A DNA stretch of 64,000 nucleotides from Allobosea sp. (GCF_030695125.1 NZ_JAUYTP010000073.1:124001-188000), one strand, 5' to 3'. Positions 10,397 through 22,419 are shown, counted from the first letter of the stretch. Notes: generated by a model not told the origin, from the letters alone. Translations and numbers: made by a program.

Positions 10397-10900
10397 ATGG
10401 TCACCAGTAACGTCAAGATCAGTTGCAGACAGCGTGTCGCCGGTCCGGCTTTGGCCCTATTCGCCGCTCTGGCGCTCGGCGGCTGCCTGTCCAGCGGAGA
10501 GGAGCGGACGGCGCAGGCCGTGGTCGTCGCCTCAGTCGCCGCGCCGAGCGACATCGGCATCGACAAGCTGATCGGGAGCTGGGGCATCGCATCCTTCCAC
10601 AACGAGAAGGACCGCAAGCGCACCGAGGCGCAGGCCAAAGCGAGCTGCAATCAGCCCTATGTCATCGCCAAGGGCGCTCGCAACGGCGTGATGATGCATG
10701 TCGCCGACGACGCCAAGCTCTACGAACTCAGGCTCAAGGCCGGTGCGGGCGGGCGGAATTTCCTCGGCTTCGAGGCGCCGCCCGGCGATCTCCAGGATCG
10801 CGAGATCCTGTCGGCGACCGATGCGATGCTGGTGATGCGCTTCGTCGATCCCGACGCGCATCGCCGCTATGGCACCTTCATCTATGTGCGTTGCCGCTGA
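10397..10900 (+). CDS. putative lipoprotein
   Basis: MVTSNVKISCRQRVAGPALALFAALALGGC lipobox-like N-terminus. Confidence 0.65.
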   Translation: MVTSNVKISCRQRVAGPALALFAALALGGCLSSGEERTAQAVVVASVAAPSDIGIDKLIGSWGIASFHNEKDRKRTEAQAKASCNQPYVIAKGARNGVMMHVADDAKLYELRLKAGAGGRNFLGFEAPPGDLQDREILSATDAMLVMRFVDPDAHRRYGTFIYVRCR

Positions 10901-10913
10901 GCGGGAGGACCCG

Positions 10914-11549
10914 ATGACTCACGACACCTTGCGCCCGGTTCGGACTGGGCTGGCGGCCGCGGCCTTGATGGCCTGTCTGGCGCTGCCGCAGACAGCGCAG
11001 GCCCAGCCGCGCCCGCCCGCCGCCGTGCAGGAGACGATGGATATCGGCGACGAGCCGGGCCGCGTCTCGACCGAGGAGGTCAGCATCACCGAGGGTCCCT
11101 ATGCCCGGCAGATGGTGCTGTTTCGCTCCAGCGAGCCACCGGGGACGGTGATCATCCAATCGGCCGAGCGCTTCCTCTATGTCGTGCAGGGCAATGGGCG
11201 GGCGCTGCGCTACGGCATCGGCGTCGGCCGCGAGGGCTTCCAGTGGTCGGGTCTGGTGCAGGTCAGCCGCAAGGCGGAATGGCCGGACTGGCGCCCGCCG
11301 CCGGAGATGCTGCAGCGCCAGCCCTATCTGCCGCGCTTCATGGCCGGCGGGCCGGGCAATCCGATGGGCGCGCGGGCGCTCTATCTCGGCTCGACGGTGT
11401 TTCGCATCCACGGCACCAACCAGCCCGAGACGATCGGGGAGGCGATCTCGTCGGGGTGCTTCCGGCTGGCCAATGGCGACGTCGCCGATCTCTATGAGCG
11501 CGTACCGCTCGGGACCAAGGTGATCATCCGGCACAAGGCGACGCTGTAG
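10914..11549 (+). CDS. L,D-transpeptidase (YkuD)
   Basis: Signal peptide plus HGTNQPETIGEAISSGCFRLANGDVADLYERV. Confidence 0.92.
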   Translation: MTHDTLRPVRTGLAAAALMACLALPQTAQAQPRPPAAVQETMDIGDEPGRVSTEEVSITEGPYARQMVLFRSSEPPGTVIIQSAERFLYVVQGNGRALRYGIGVGREGFQWSGLVQVSRKAEWPDWRPPPEMLQRQPYLPRFMAGGPGNPMGARALYLGSTVFRIHGTNQPETIGEAISSGCFRLANGDVADLYERVPLGTKVIIRHKATL

Positions 11550-11590
11550 CGCGCCGCCGCGCCCGCACGACACATCAGGGGGGGAACGTC

Positions 11591-12628
11591 ATGTCGCGGG
11601 TTTCATCAATGTGCCGGCGTGGGCTCGGCGTCTTGGCTGCCATGCTCTGGGCCGCGGCGGTGGCAAGCCCCACCGGAGCGGGGACGCTGGATACGGTGAA
11701 GCAGCGCGGCACGCTCGCCTGCGGCGTCAGCGAGGGGCTGAACGGGTTTTCGGCCAAGGACGCGCAGGGCCGATGGCGCGGGTTCGACGTCGATTTCTGC
11801 CGGGCGCTGGCGGCGGCCGTGCTCGGCGATGCGGAGAAGGTGAGCTTCACGCCCTTGTCGGCGAGCGAGCGCTTCGATGCGCTCAAGGGGGCGAAGGTCG
11901 ATCTGCTCTCGCGCAACTCGACTTGGACGCTCGGCCGCGAGGCAGAGCTCGGCCTCGCCTTCGCAGGCATCACCTATCATGACGGCCAGGGCTTCCTGGC
12001 CAAGCGCGCGCTCGGTGTCGACGGCGCGCTGGCGCTCGACAAGGCGAAGATCTGCGTCGAGACCGGCACGACCTCGCAGTTCAACCTGGCCGACTTCTTC
12101 CGCGCCAACGCGATGACCTATGAGGAGAAGCTGTTTCCGGGCGCGGCCGAGGCCTTCGCCGCTTTCGAAGCCGGCCAGTGCGATGTCCTGACCCGCGACC
12201 AGTCGGCGCTTTATGGCGAGCGGCTGCGGCTGGCCAGGCCCAGCGAGGCGATCGTCCTGCCCGACGTGATCTCGAAGGAGCCGCTCGGGCCGGTGGTCCG
12301 CGCCGACGACTTCGCCTGGTTCACCGTGGTGAAGTGGGTCAATTTCGCGTTGATCAACGCGGAGGAACTCGGCATTGCGGCCGGCAACCTCGACGATGCG
12401 CTGAAATCGCAGAAGCCCGATGTCCGCCGCTTCACCGGCGCCGAGGGCGGCTTCGGCAAGGCGCTGGGCCTGTCTGCCGACTGGGCGGTCAAGGCCGTGC
12501 GGGCGAGCGGCAGCTATGCCGAGATCTATGAGCGCAATCTCGGCACGGGCTCCAAGCTCGCCATTCCACGTGGGCTGAACCAACTCTGGAACATGGGCGG
12601 CGTGCTTTACGCGCCGCCGCTGCGCTGA
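11591..12628 (+). CDS. amino-acid ABC transporter substrate-binding protein (AapJ-like)
   Basis: TLDTVKQRGTLACGVSEGLNGFSAKDAQGRWRGFDVDFCRALAAAVLGD. Confidence 0.9.
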   Translation: MSRVSSMCRRGLGVLAAMLWAAAVASPTGAGTLDTVKQRGTLACGVSEGLNGFSAKDAQGRWRGFDVDFCRALAAAVLGDAEKVSFTPLSASERFDALKGAKVDLLSRNSTWTLGREAELGLAFAGITYHDGQGFLAKRALGVDGALALDKAKICVETGTTSQFNLADFFRANAMTYEEKLFPGAAEAFAAFEAGQCDVLTRDQSALYGERLRLARPSEAIVLPDVISKEPLGPVVRADDFAWFTVVKWVNFALINAEELGIAAGNLDDALKSQKPDVRRFTGAEGGFGKALGLSADWAVKAVRASGSYAEIYERNLGTGSKLAIPRGLNQLWNMGGVLYAPPLR

Positions 12629-12689
12629 AGCCTCTCGGCCGGCAAGGCTGACGCTGGCGGGCGCTGCGGGCGGCGGTTCAGGACGGTGC

Positions 12690-13418
12690 TCAATCCTGCG
12701 TCGAGAGGCGCCGGTACAGCGCGTTGGCCCGGTTCAAATGGTCGGACATGGCCAGCGCCGCCGCGTCGCCATCGCCCGCGGCGATCGCGTCATAAATGCG
12801 CCGGTGTTCCTCCAGCGTCAAGCGTTCGGCGCCGGGTGCGCGCACCAGCGAGCGGTAATAGACACCAAGCCAGGCCAGCATCGCCTCGACGGCGGCGACG
12901 AAGACCGGGTTGCCGGTCATCGCCGCGATCTGGCGATGGAAGGCGATGTCGCAGGCGAGGAAGTCGTCGAGCTCGGCCTGGCGATGCGCATCGAGCCGTT
13001 GGCGCAGCACCGCGAGACCGGCCGCGTCGACGCGCTGCGCCGCCAGCCGGGCGACTCCGGCCTCAAGCAGGACGCGCGCCTCCTTGAGATGGTCGAGCGT
13101 GCGCGGCTCGACGCTGAGCAGATAGCGCGCGGCGTCGGCCATCTGCCCGATCATCGCCTGGGCCGTGGGCAACAGGACGCGGGCACGCTCGCCATGGCTG
13201 ATCCCGACGATGCCTGAGCGTTCCAGTTGCTGCAGCGCCTCGCGGATCGAGGGACGGCCGACACCATAGGCGTCCATCAATTCGCGTTCGGAGGGCAGTT
13301 GCGCCCCGGGTGCGAACTCGCCGGCCTGGATGCGGGCGAGCAGGCGGTCGAGAACCTCCTGATGCAACTTGCGGCGGGGGATCGGTTCGGGCGTCACGGT
13401 CGGTGCGGTCTTGGTCAT
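12690..13418 (-). CDS. FadR/GntR-family transcriptional regulator
   Basis: LHQEVLDRLLARIQAGEFAPGAQLPSERELMDAYGVGRPSIREALQQLERSGIVGISHG wHTH plus FCD-like C-terminus. Confidence 0.92.
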   Translation of the reverse strand: MTKTAPTVTPEPIPRRKLHQEVLDRLLARIQAGEFAPGAQLPSERELMDAYGVGRPSIREALQQLERSGIVGISHGERARVLLPTAQAMIGQMADAARYLLSVEPRTLDHLKEARVLLEAGVARLAAQRVDAAGLAVLRQRLDAHRQAELDDFLACDIAFHRQIAAMTGNPVFVAAVEAMLAWLGVYYRSLVRAPGAERLTLEEHRRIYDAIAAGDGDAAALAMSDHLNRANALYRRLSTQD

Positions 13419-14791
13419 GGCGGGGGAAGCGGGCCGCCGGCGCGGACGGCCGCAAAATAGTCGTCGCCGCCGATCTGGCCGCCTTTCAGCGCGAGTTCAA
13501 GCCCGTCGCGGCGGGGATCATCGGCATAAGCGCGGCAGAGCGGCGAGCCCGGCGCGATCGCGGCGATGGCCGACAGTGCGTCGATGCCGAGCGACAGCGT
13601 GGCATGGCCGGAGGTGTCGCCCCCGGCGATCAGGGCGCGGGTCACGCTGGATGCGTCGAGGATGGCGCCCAGAATGGTGCCGAGGCCCGCGCCGATGCGG
13701 TCGTTGACCGTCGCCATGTCGAGGCCGGCGCTGCGGCAGGCCTCGGCCATGGCCGGCACGGCGGGGTCGTCGGGGCCCTGCGCGGTGAAGACGAGGGGCG
13801 AGGCGCCTGTTCCGACCGCCGCCAGCGCTGCGGCGACCGCGCGGCCGCATTCCGCCTGCCAGGCTGCGGTATCCACAGCGCGCGTCGCGTCGAGCCGGAT
13901 GGGTTCGAAGCCGTGCTGCCCCGCATGGGCGATCTGGCCGGCGGTCACGGGCGAACAGGAGCCGGAGACGACGGCGATCTGTGCCACCGGTGCGGCGCGC
14001 AGCGTCGGCGGCGAGCGCGGGATCAGGCCGGCCGCGCGCCAATGCGCCACGAGCGCATATTCGACGCCTTGCGAACCGGCGACGAAGCGGCAGGCCGCAC
14101 GGTCCTGCCAGATCAACCGTCCCGCGGCGGCCAAGCTGGGTTCGTCGACGCCGTCGATCGCGATCACGGGGATGCCGTCGCCCCTGATGGCTGCCAGGAC
14201 GTCCGGCACCCGGTCGTTCTGGAGCGCGGGCCAGTCGATCAGGCCGATCCGCCTGTTGGTCTGGCGCGCCAGATGGCGGGTCAGGTCGGCTTCATCCATC
14301 GGCGTCACCGGATGGCGCGCCATCACCGGGTGCCGGTCGAGCCGGTGCCCGACGCCGCCGACGACGGCAAACAGGTTGCCGAAGAGCTGGTAGCGGCCGA
14401 TCGGCGGCGCCGCGACGAGAAGCGGCACCCAGCCAGGGGACAGCGTCGCCACGCCAAGATCGATCGCACGGCCGATCGAGCCGATCGCGGGGGCCGAGTC
14501 GAAGGTCGAGCAGGTCTTGTAGTGGATCAGCGGCGCGCCGATGCCGACCAACGAGCGGTAGATCGCCGGCAGATGCGCGTCCATCCAGGCCGGCGATTGC
14601 GAGCGCGCGATGCCGGCGATGCCGATGCAGCGGCGGTCGGCGAAGGCGGCCAGCCGTTGCGGGGAGGGGGGCTTGAGAAACATGACCGAATCGAGCCCGG
14701 CGAAGCTCATCACCTCCATCACGGCGGCCGAGCCGGTGAAGTCGTCGCCGTAATAGGCCAGCAGCGGGCCGGGCGGCAAAGCCTCGCTCAT
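13415..14791 (-). CDS. oiaK: four-carbon acid sugar kinase family (DUF1537), probable 3-oxo-isoapionate kinase
   Basis: LAYYGDDFTGSAAVMEVM; ATGA overlap with the GntR gene; context with RLP and ApnO-like genes. Confidence 0.72.
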   Translation of the reverse strand: MSEALPPGPLLAYYGDDFTGSAAVMEVMSFAGLDSVMFLKPPSPQRLAAFADRRCIGIAGIARSQSPAWMDAHLPAIYRSLVGIGAPLIHYKTCSTFDSAPAIGSIGRAIDLGVATLSPGWVPLLVAAPPIGRYQLFGNLFAVVGGVGHRLDRHPVMARHPVTPMDEADLTRHLARQTNRRIGLIDWPALQNDRVPDVLAAIRGDGIPVIAIDGVDEPSLAAAGRLIWQDRAACRFVAGSQGVEYALVAHWRAAGLIPRSPPTLRAAPVAQIAVVSGSCSPVTAGQIAHAGQHGFEPIRLDATRAVDTAAWQAECGRAVAAALAAVGTGASPLVFTAQGPDDPAVPAMAEACRSAGLDMATVNDRIGAGLGTILGAILDASSVTRALIAGGDTSGHATLSLGIDALSAIAAIAPGSPLCRAYADDPRRDGLELALKGGQIGGDDYFAAVRAGGPLPPP

Positions 14792-16044
14792 GCGTAGTGC
14801 CCCAGTGCAGCCGCCAGCGCCGGGCTGTCGAGGGCCTTGTCCTCCAGCGTGACGCCCGCGACCGCCGCGCTCCAGGAATCGCGCAGCGCCGCCACGCCGG
14901 CTCCGGGGCCGTCGGGATGGGCGAGGATGCCCCCGCCCGCCGCGAAGATCAGGTCGGTCGTGCCCAGCGCGCGCCAGGTGCCCTGCGCCTGCCGGATGGT
15001 CTGGCCGGAGGAGAACACCGGCATGATCGCATCCGCGCGATGGGGGAAGAGCGGTGCGAGGCAGGCCTTCGCCGAGGCGATGACGCTGTCGTCGGGCTCG
15101 CTGAACTTGTTGGCGAGCCCGTTGACGTGCATTTGGTCGGCGCCGGCCAGCCGCCAGAGCTTGTGCCAGGCGGTGTAGGTCCAACCCAGCGCCGGGCTGC
15201 GGGACAGATAGCCCCAGCCGTTACGATGGGCATGGATCGGCAGTTGCGAGAACTTCCCCAACTCGATCATGCCGACGAGGCCGACCGAGTTCAGGCTCGC
15301 CATCACGCAGGTGCCGCCCGCCTTCAGCACATGGTCGTGGCGGCGCTTCATCTGGTCGAGATCGCCGGTCAGGTTGAAGGCGACCATGGTCTTGCGGCCG
15401 CTGCGATCGGCCTGCGCCTCGACGACGCGCATCACCGCATCGACCCGCGCCTCGAACGGGCAGAGCGCTCCGTCCGACTGCAATTCGTCGTCCTTGATGA
15501 AGTCGATGCCGGCGCGGCAGAGCGTGTCGACCAGCGCCGCCGTCTCCTGCGGGCCGAAGCCGACGCTGGGCTTGATGATCGTCCCGATCAGCGGGCCGCT
15601 GGCGACGCCGGCCAGCCGTCGGGTGCCGGCGATGCCGAAGCGCGGCCCGCCATAGGCCTCGGCGAAGGCCCGCGGCAGGCGGATGTCGAGCAGCTTGAGG
15701 CCCGAAACCTGCCGCAGTTCGAAGAGGTTGCCGGCGATGGTGGCGAGGAGGTTCGGCAGCGAGGCACCGATGGTCTCGAGCGGCCAGGACAGGGTGACAT
15801 GGGCGCGGCGATAGCCCTCCCGCGGCGCCGGCGGGTCGGCCGTGGCGCCGGGCAGGGAGCGACGATCGGCGTGGTCGAGCAGTTCCAGCCGCTCGACGCG
15901 CGCGGCGGCGCGGGCGGTCAGCTCGGGTGTTTCGCCGGGCACCGCGATGAAGGTGCCGCTCGATTGCTCGCCCGCCATCGCCTCGGCGGTGCGGCGCGGA
16001 TCGCCCGGCGTCTCCAGCCAGTAATCCGCCTCGACGCGTTGCAT
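14788..16044 (-). CDS. RuBisCO-like protein (3-oxo-isoapionate-4-phosphate OiaT/OiaX type)
   Basis: GTIIKPSVGFGPQETAALVDTLCRAGIDFIKDDELQSDG retains KP and KDDE motifs of the RuBisCO large-chain fold; overlaps the DUF1537 kinase gene. Confidence 0.85.
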   Translation of the reverse strand: MQRVEADYWLETPGDPRRTAEAMAGEQSSGTFIAVPGETPELTARAAARVERLELLDHADRRSLPGATADPPAPREGYRRAHVTLSWPLETIGASLPNLLATIAGNLFELRQVSGLKLLDIRLPRAFAEAYGGPRFGIAGTRRLAGVASGPLIGTIIKPSVGFGPQETAALVDTLCRAGIDFIKDDELQSDGALCPFEARVDAVMRVVEAQADRSGRKTMVAFNLTGDLDQMKRRHDHVLKAGGTCVMASLNSVGLVGMIELGKFSQLPIHAHRNGWGYLSRSPALGWTYTAWHKLWRLAGADQMHVNGLANKFSEPDDSVIASAKACLAPLFPHRADAIMPVFSSGQTIRQAQGTWRALGTTDLIFAAGGGILAHPDGPGAGVAALRDSWSAAVAGVTLEDKALDSPALAAALGHYA

Positions 16045-16083
16045 CCCGTCCACGCCTTCGCTCCCGTCACTAAACTCATGATG

Positions 16084-16138
16084 TCATCACACCAGATTGA
16101 CAGCATGAAACCCCCATGGGATCAACTCATCATACCAG
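16084..16138. promoter_or_regulatory. putative GntR operator pair (TCATCAYACCAG direct repeat)
   Basis: TCATCACACCAG at 16084-16095 and TCATCATACCAG at 16127-16138 in the divergent intergenic region. Confidence 0.5.
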
Positions 16139-16164
16139 TTGGACGCCTCTACGGGAGATGCAGC

Positions 16165-16992
16165 ATGACGGTGGTCGCCCTGTTCGGCGCCGGTGGCAAG
16201 ATGGGGATGCGGCTGGGCCGCAACCTTGCCGCCTCGCGTTTCACCATGCGGCCCGTCGAGGTCAGCCCGGCCGGCCGGGAAAGGGTGCGCGAGGCCTTCG
16301 GGCTCGCCTGCCTCGAGGCCGAAGAAGCGATCGCGGGGGCGGAGGTCGTCGTTCTGGCGGTGCCCGACACCCATGTCGGGGCGGTGGCGACGACGCTGCT
16401 GCCCAAGCTCGCCCCGGGCACGATCGTGGTGATCCTCGATGCTGCCGCCCCGCATGCCGGGCATCTGCCGGAGCGGGCCGACATCACCTATTTCGTGACG
16501 CATCCCTGCCATCCGCCGATCTTCAACGACGAGACGGACCCCGCCGCCAAGGCCGATCATTTCGGTGGCATCGCGGCGAAGCAGCACATCGTCAACGCGC
16601 TGATGCAGGGGCCGGACGCGCATTACGCGCTGGGCGAGGAGGTGGCGCGGGCGATCTGGGCGCCGGTGATGCGCTCGCACCGCGTCACCGTGGAGCAGAT
16701 GGCGATCCTGGAGCCGGGCCTGTCGGAGACGGTCTGCGCGACGCTGCTCGACGCGATGCGCGAGGCGATGGAGGAGGCAATCGCGCGCGGCGTGCCGCGC
16801 GAGGCGGCGCGCGACTTCCTGCTCGGCCATATGAACATTCTCGCCGCCGTCACCTTCGAGCAGGTGCAGGGCGTGTTCTCCGACGCCTGCAACAAGGCGA
16901 TCGTCTTCGGCAAGGACACGATCCTGAAGCCGGACTGGAAGCGGCTGTTCGAGCCGGAGGAGATCGCCGCCAGCGTGCGCCGCATCACCTGA
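16165..16992 (+). CDS. apnO: phosphogluconate-dehydrogenase-C-terminal-type NAD(P) oxidoreductase, probable D-apionate oxidoisomerase
   Basis: VALFGAGGKMGMRLGRNL Rossmann motif; THPCHPPIFNDE; divergent from RLP/DUF1537 genes. Confidence 0.7.
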   Translation: MTVVALFGAGGKMGMRLGRNLAASRFTMRPVEVSPAGRERVREAFGLACLEAEEAIAGAEVVVLAVPDTHVGAVATTLLPKLAPGTIVVILDAAAPHAGHLPERADITYFVTHPCHPPIFNDETDPAAKADHFGGIAAKQHIVNALMQGPDAHYALGEEVARAIWAPVMRSHRVTVEQMAILEPGLSETVCATLLDAMREAMEEAIARGVPREAARDFLLGHMNILAAVTFEQVQGVFSDACNKAIVFGKDTILKPDWKRLFEPEEIAASVRRIT

Positions 16993-17013
16993 GCACCTGA
17001 CTCACCACACGAG

Positions 17014-17129
17014 CCCTCATCCTGAGGAAGCCCGAGGGCTGTCTCGAAGGATGGTCCAGATGGTTCGGGAGCCTCCTGAAGCACCCTTCGAGACGCCAGT
17101 CCTTGCGGACTGGCTCCTCAGGATGAGGG
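17014..17129. repeat. intergenic palindromic (REP-like) element
   Basis: Outer inverted repeat CCCTCATCCTGAGGA ... TCCTCAGGATGAGGG, with inner TCTCGAAGG/CCTTCGAGA. Confidence 0.7.
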
Positions 17130-17180
17130 CCGAGGGAATATTCGGCGAAACTCTATGCGTCATCGGTCCGCTTTGACCCC

Positions 17181-17211
17181 TTGACCTTCCCATGATGGGA
17201 AGCCCCATCTC
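17181..17211 (+). promoter_or_regulatory. putative CueR-type (MerR family) promoter/operator of the copper ATPase
   Basis: TTGACC-TTCCCATGATGGGAAGCCC-CATCTC: -35 and candidate -10 with a 19-bp spacer containing dyad CTTCCCATGATGGGAAG. Confidence 0.6.
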
Positions 17212-17245
17212 GTCCCCTTGCCCCGGACTCGGAGGCTCAGGCGAG

Positions 17246-19800
<2,555 letters not shown>

Positions 19801-19804
<4 letters not shown>

Positions 19805-19831
19805 ACCTCTAGTGACTACAGGGATTAGGGT
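19801..19831 (+). promoter_or_regulatory. putative ZntR/CadR/PbrR-type (MerR family) promoter overlapping the copA stop codon
   Basis: TTGAAC-CTCTAGTGACTACAGGGAT-TAGGGT: 19-bp spacer with CTCTAGTGACTACAG dyad. Confidence 0.65.
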
Positions 19832-19865
19832 CCCGCCGGTTCGCGATTCCCAGCACCGGTGCAGC

Positions 19866-22238
19866 ATGTCCCAGTCCCATCCTCACGGCTCCGATCACCC
19901 GCACAAGCAAGGCGCGTCCTGCTGCGGCGGGCATGAGCATTCTCACGCCGCGCCTGCTCAGCCGGCAGGCCCGGCGCATGTCCATGGACCGTCCTGCGGC
20001 CACGCTCACGACCATGATCACGGTTCGGCAGAACCCGACATCGCCGCCGCCGCGCGAGAGGCCGGCTCAGTGGTCTGGCGCGTGCAGGGCATGGATTGCG
20101 GCAACTGCGCCAACACGATCCGGACCGCGCTGGAGCGCCTGCCGGGCGTCTCCGACATCCGGATATCCGTGACCAAGGAGACGCTTTCGCTGGGGCTCGA
20201 CGAGATGCTGACCAGCGCGACGGTGATCGAAAGCCGGATCGCGGCGCTCGGCTATGTGCCGAGCCGTCTCGACGCCGCGCAGCCGGGCGGTGGCGCGGGG
20301 ATTGTCGGCACGGCGCCGGTGGCCTGGTGGCGGCAGGCCAAGGGCCGCCTCGCGCTGGTGTCCGGCGGGCTGGTCGTGCTGGCCTATCTGGTGGGGCTCG
20401 TGGCCCCGGGTTGGCATGCCCCGCTGTTCATCGTCGCCAGCCTCGTCGCAGCCGTGCCGATCGCGCGGCGGGCGCTGGCCTCGGCGCGGGCCGGGGCCCC
20501 GTTCACGATCGAGATGCTGATGACGATCGCGGTGGTCGGCGCGCTGTTCATCGGCGCGGCCGAGGAGGCCAGCATCGTCGTCTTCCTGTTCTGCGTCGGC
20601 GAGGTTCTGGAGAGCGTCGCGGCCGACAAGGCGCGTGCAGGCATCCGGGCGCTGGCGGATCTGGTGCCGCAGACGGCGCTGCTCGAGGTCGAGGGCCAGA
20701 TCACGGAAGTGCCGGCGGCAACGCTGCGGATCGGCCAGAGCGTGCTGGTGCGCCCGGGCGACCGCATCCCGGCCGACGGCACGGTGCTGGTCGGGCTCTC
20801 CAGCGTCGACGAGGCCTCGATCACCGGCGAATCGATGCCGCGTCCGAAGGAGCCGGGCGCCGAGGTGTTCGCCGGGACGATCAACCACGAGGCGGCGCTG
20901 ACGGTCCGCGTCGGGCGCGCCGCCCAGGACACGATGATCGCCCGCATCGTCGCGCTGGTCGAGGAGGCGCAGGATGCCAAGGCGCCGACGGAGCGCTTCA
21001 TCGACCGGTTCTCGCGGCTCTACATGCCGTTCATCGTCGGCCTCTCGGTTCTGGTCGCGGTCGCGCCGCCCCTGCTGGCGGGGGGCGAGTGGAGCCCGTG
21101 GATCTATCGCGGGCTGGCGCTGCTGCTGATCGGCTGCCCCTGCGCGCTGGTGATTTCGGTTCCCGCCGCCATCGCCGCGAGCCTGGCGGCCGGCGCGCGG
21201 CGCGGCCTGCTGATCAAGGGCGGGGCAGTGATGGAAAATCTCGCGGCGATCCAGGCCGTGGCCTTCGACAAGACCGGCACGCTGACGCTCGGCAAACCCG
21301 CCGTCACCGACGTCGTCGCGCTCGTCGGCGAGGCCAGCGCGGTTCTGGCGCTGGCGGCGGCGATCGAGCGGCGCTCCAGCCATCCGCTGGCTGCGGCGAT
21401 CGTCACGCGTGCCGACGGTGATGGACTTCCGGCGCGCGAGGCTCTGGATGTCGCCGCCGTGCCAGGCAAGGGCATGGCCGGTACGATCGCCGACCGCGCC
21501 GTCTTCGTCGGGGCGCCGCGCCATGCCGCTGGCTGGGCACCGCTGGACGACGAAATCCTGGCGCGCATCTCCGGGCTTGAAGGCGAGGGCAAAACGGTCG
21601 TCGTGGTCGTCGACGGCGCGCAGGCGATCGGCCTGATCGCGCTGCGCGACGCGCCGCGGCCCGATGCGGCGGCGGCAGTGGCGGCCCTCAAGGCGATGGG
21701 CATCCAACCGGTCATGCTCACCGGCGATAACCGGCTCGCCGCCGAGGCGATCGGGCAGGCTCTCGGCCTCGAGGTGAAGGCGCAGATGCTGCCCTCCGAC
21801 AAGGCCGAGGCCATCCAGGCGATGGCCGCCGCGCGCCGCACCGCCATGGTCGGCGACGGCATCAACGACGCCCCGGCTCTCGCCAGCGCGCAGGTCGGCA
21901 TTGCTATGGGCTCCGGCACCGGCGTCGCGCTGGAGGCGGCGGATGCGGCGCTGCTGCATGACCGCGTCGGCGATGTGCCGGCGCTGATCGGTCTGGCGCG
22001 CGCGACGATGGCCAACATCCGCCAGAACATCGCGATCGCGCTCGGGCTGAAGGCGCTGTTCCTCGTCACCACGGTGATCGGGGCGACCGGCCTGTGGGTG
22101 GCGATCCTGGCCGATACGGGCGGCACCGTGCTGGTCACGCTGAATGCGTTGCGGCTGCTCGGTTATTTCAGGGGTGGGAGGCACGCCGCCCCGCCGTCGG
22201 TGGCGGAAACCGACCTGCGACTGCACGCGACGGGTTGA
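19866..22238 (+). CDS. zntA: Zn/Cd/Pb-type P1B ATPase with His/Cys-rich N-terminus
   Basis: MSQSHPHGSDHPHKQGASCCGGHEHSH..., [39 protein letters not shown]. Confidence 0.9.
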   Translation: MSQSHPHGSDHPHKQGASCCGGHEHSHAAPAQPAGPAHVHGPSCGHAHDHDHGSAEPDIAAAAREAGSVVWRVQGMDCGNCANTIRTALERLPGVSDIRISVTKETLSLGLDEMLTSATVIESRIAALGYVPSRLDAAQPGGGAGIVGTAPVAWWRQAKGRLALVSGGLVVLAYLVGLVAPGWHAPLFIVASLVAAVPIARRALASARAGAPFTIEMLMTIAVVGALFIGAAEEASIVVFLFCVGEVLESVAADKARAGIRALADLVPQTALLEVEGQITEVPAATLRIGQSVLVRPGDRIPADGTVLVGLSSVDEASITGESMPRPKEPGAEVFAGTINHEAALTVRVGRAAQDTMIARIVALVEEAQDAKAPTERFIDRFSRLYMPFIVGLSVLVAVAPPLLAGGEWSPWIYRGLALLLIGCPCALVISVPAAIAASLAAGARRGLLIKGGAVMENLAAIQAVAFDKTGTLTLGKPAVTDVVALVGEASAVLALAAAIERRSSHPLAAAIVTRADGDGLPAREALDVAAVPGKGMAGTIADRAVFVGAPRHAAGWAPLDDEILARISGLEGEGKTVVVVVDGAQAIGLIALRDAPRPDAAAAVAALKAMGIQPVMLTGDNRLAAEAIGQALGLEVKAQMLPSDKAEAIQAMAAARRTAMVGDGINDAPALASAQVGIAMGSGTGVALEAADAALLHDRVGDVPALIGLARATMANIRQNIAIALGLKALFLVTTVIGATGLWVAILADTGGTVLVTLNALRLLGYFRGGRHAAPPSVAETDLRLHATG

Positions 22239-22273
22239 CTTCCGGCCGTCTCTGGGGAATTTCGAAGGGCGAT

Positions 22274-22347
22274 GCGGGTGTAGCTCAATGGTAGAGCAGC
22301 AGCCTTCCAAGCTGAATACCCGGGTTCGATTCCCGGTACCCGCTCCA
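22274..22347 (+). tRNA. tRNA-Gly (TCC)
   Basis: GCGGGTGTAGCTCAATGGTAGAGCAGCAGCCTTCCAAGCTGAATACCCGGGTTCGATTCCCGGTACCCGCTCCA. Confidence 0.93.
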
Positions 22348-22419
22348 GCTTTCTCGCCATCATCCGCCCGCGCGCGAAGCCGCTGGCGGTCTCTCACTGG
22401 TTCTGCGGTATAGCGACGC

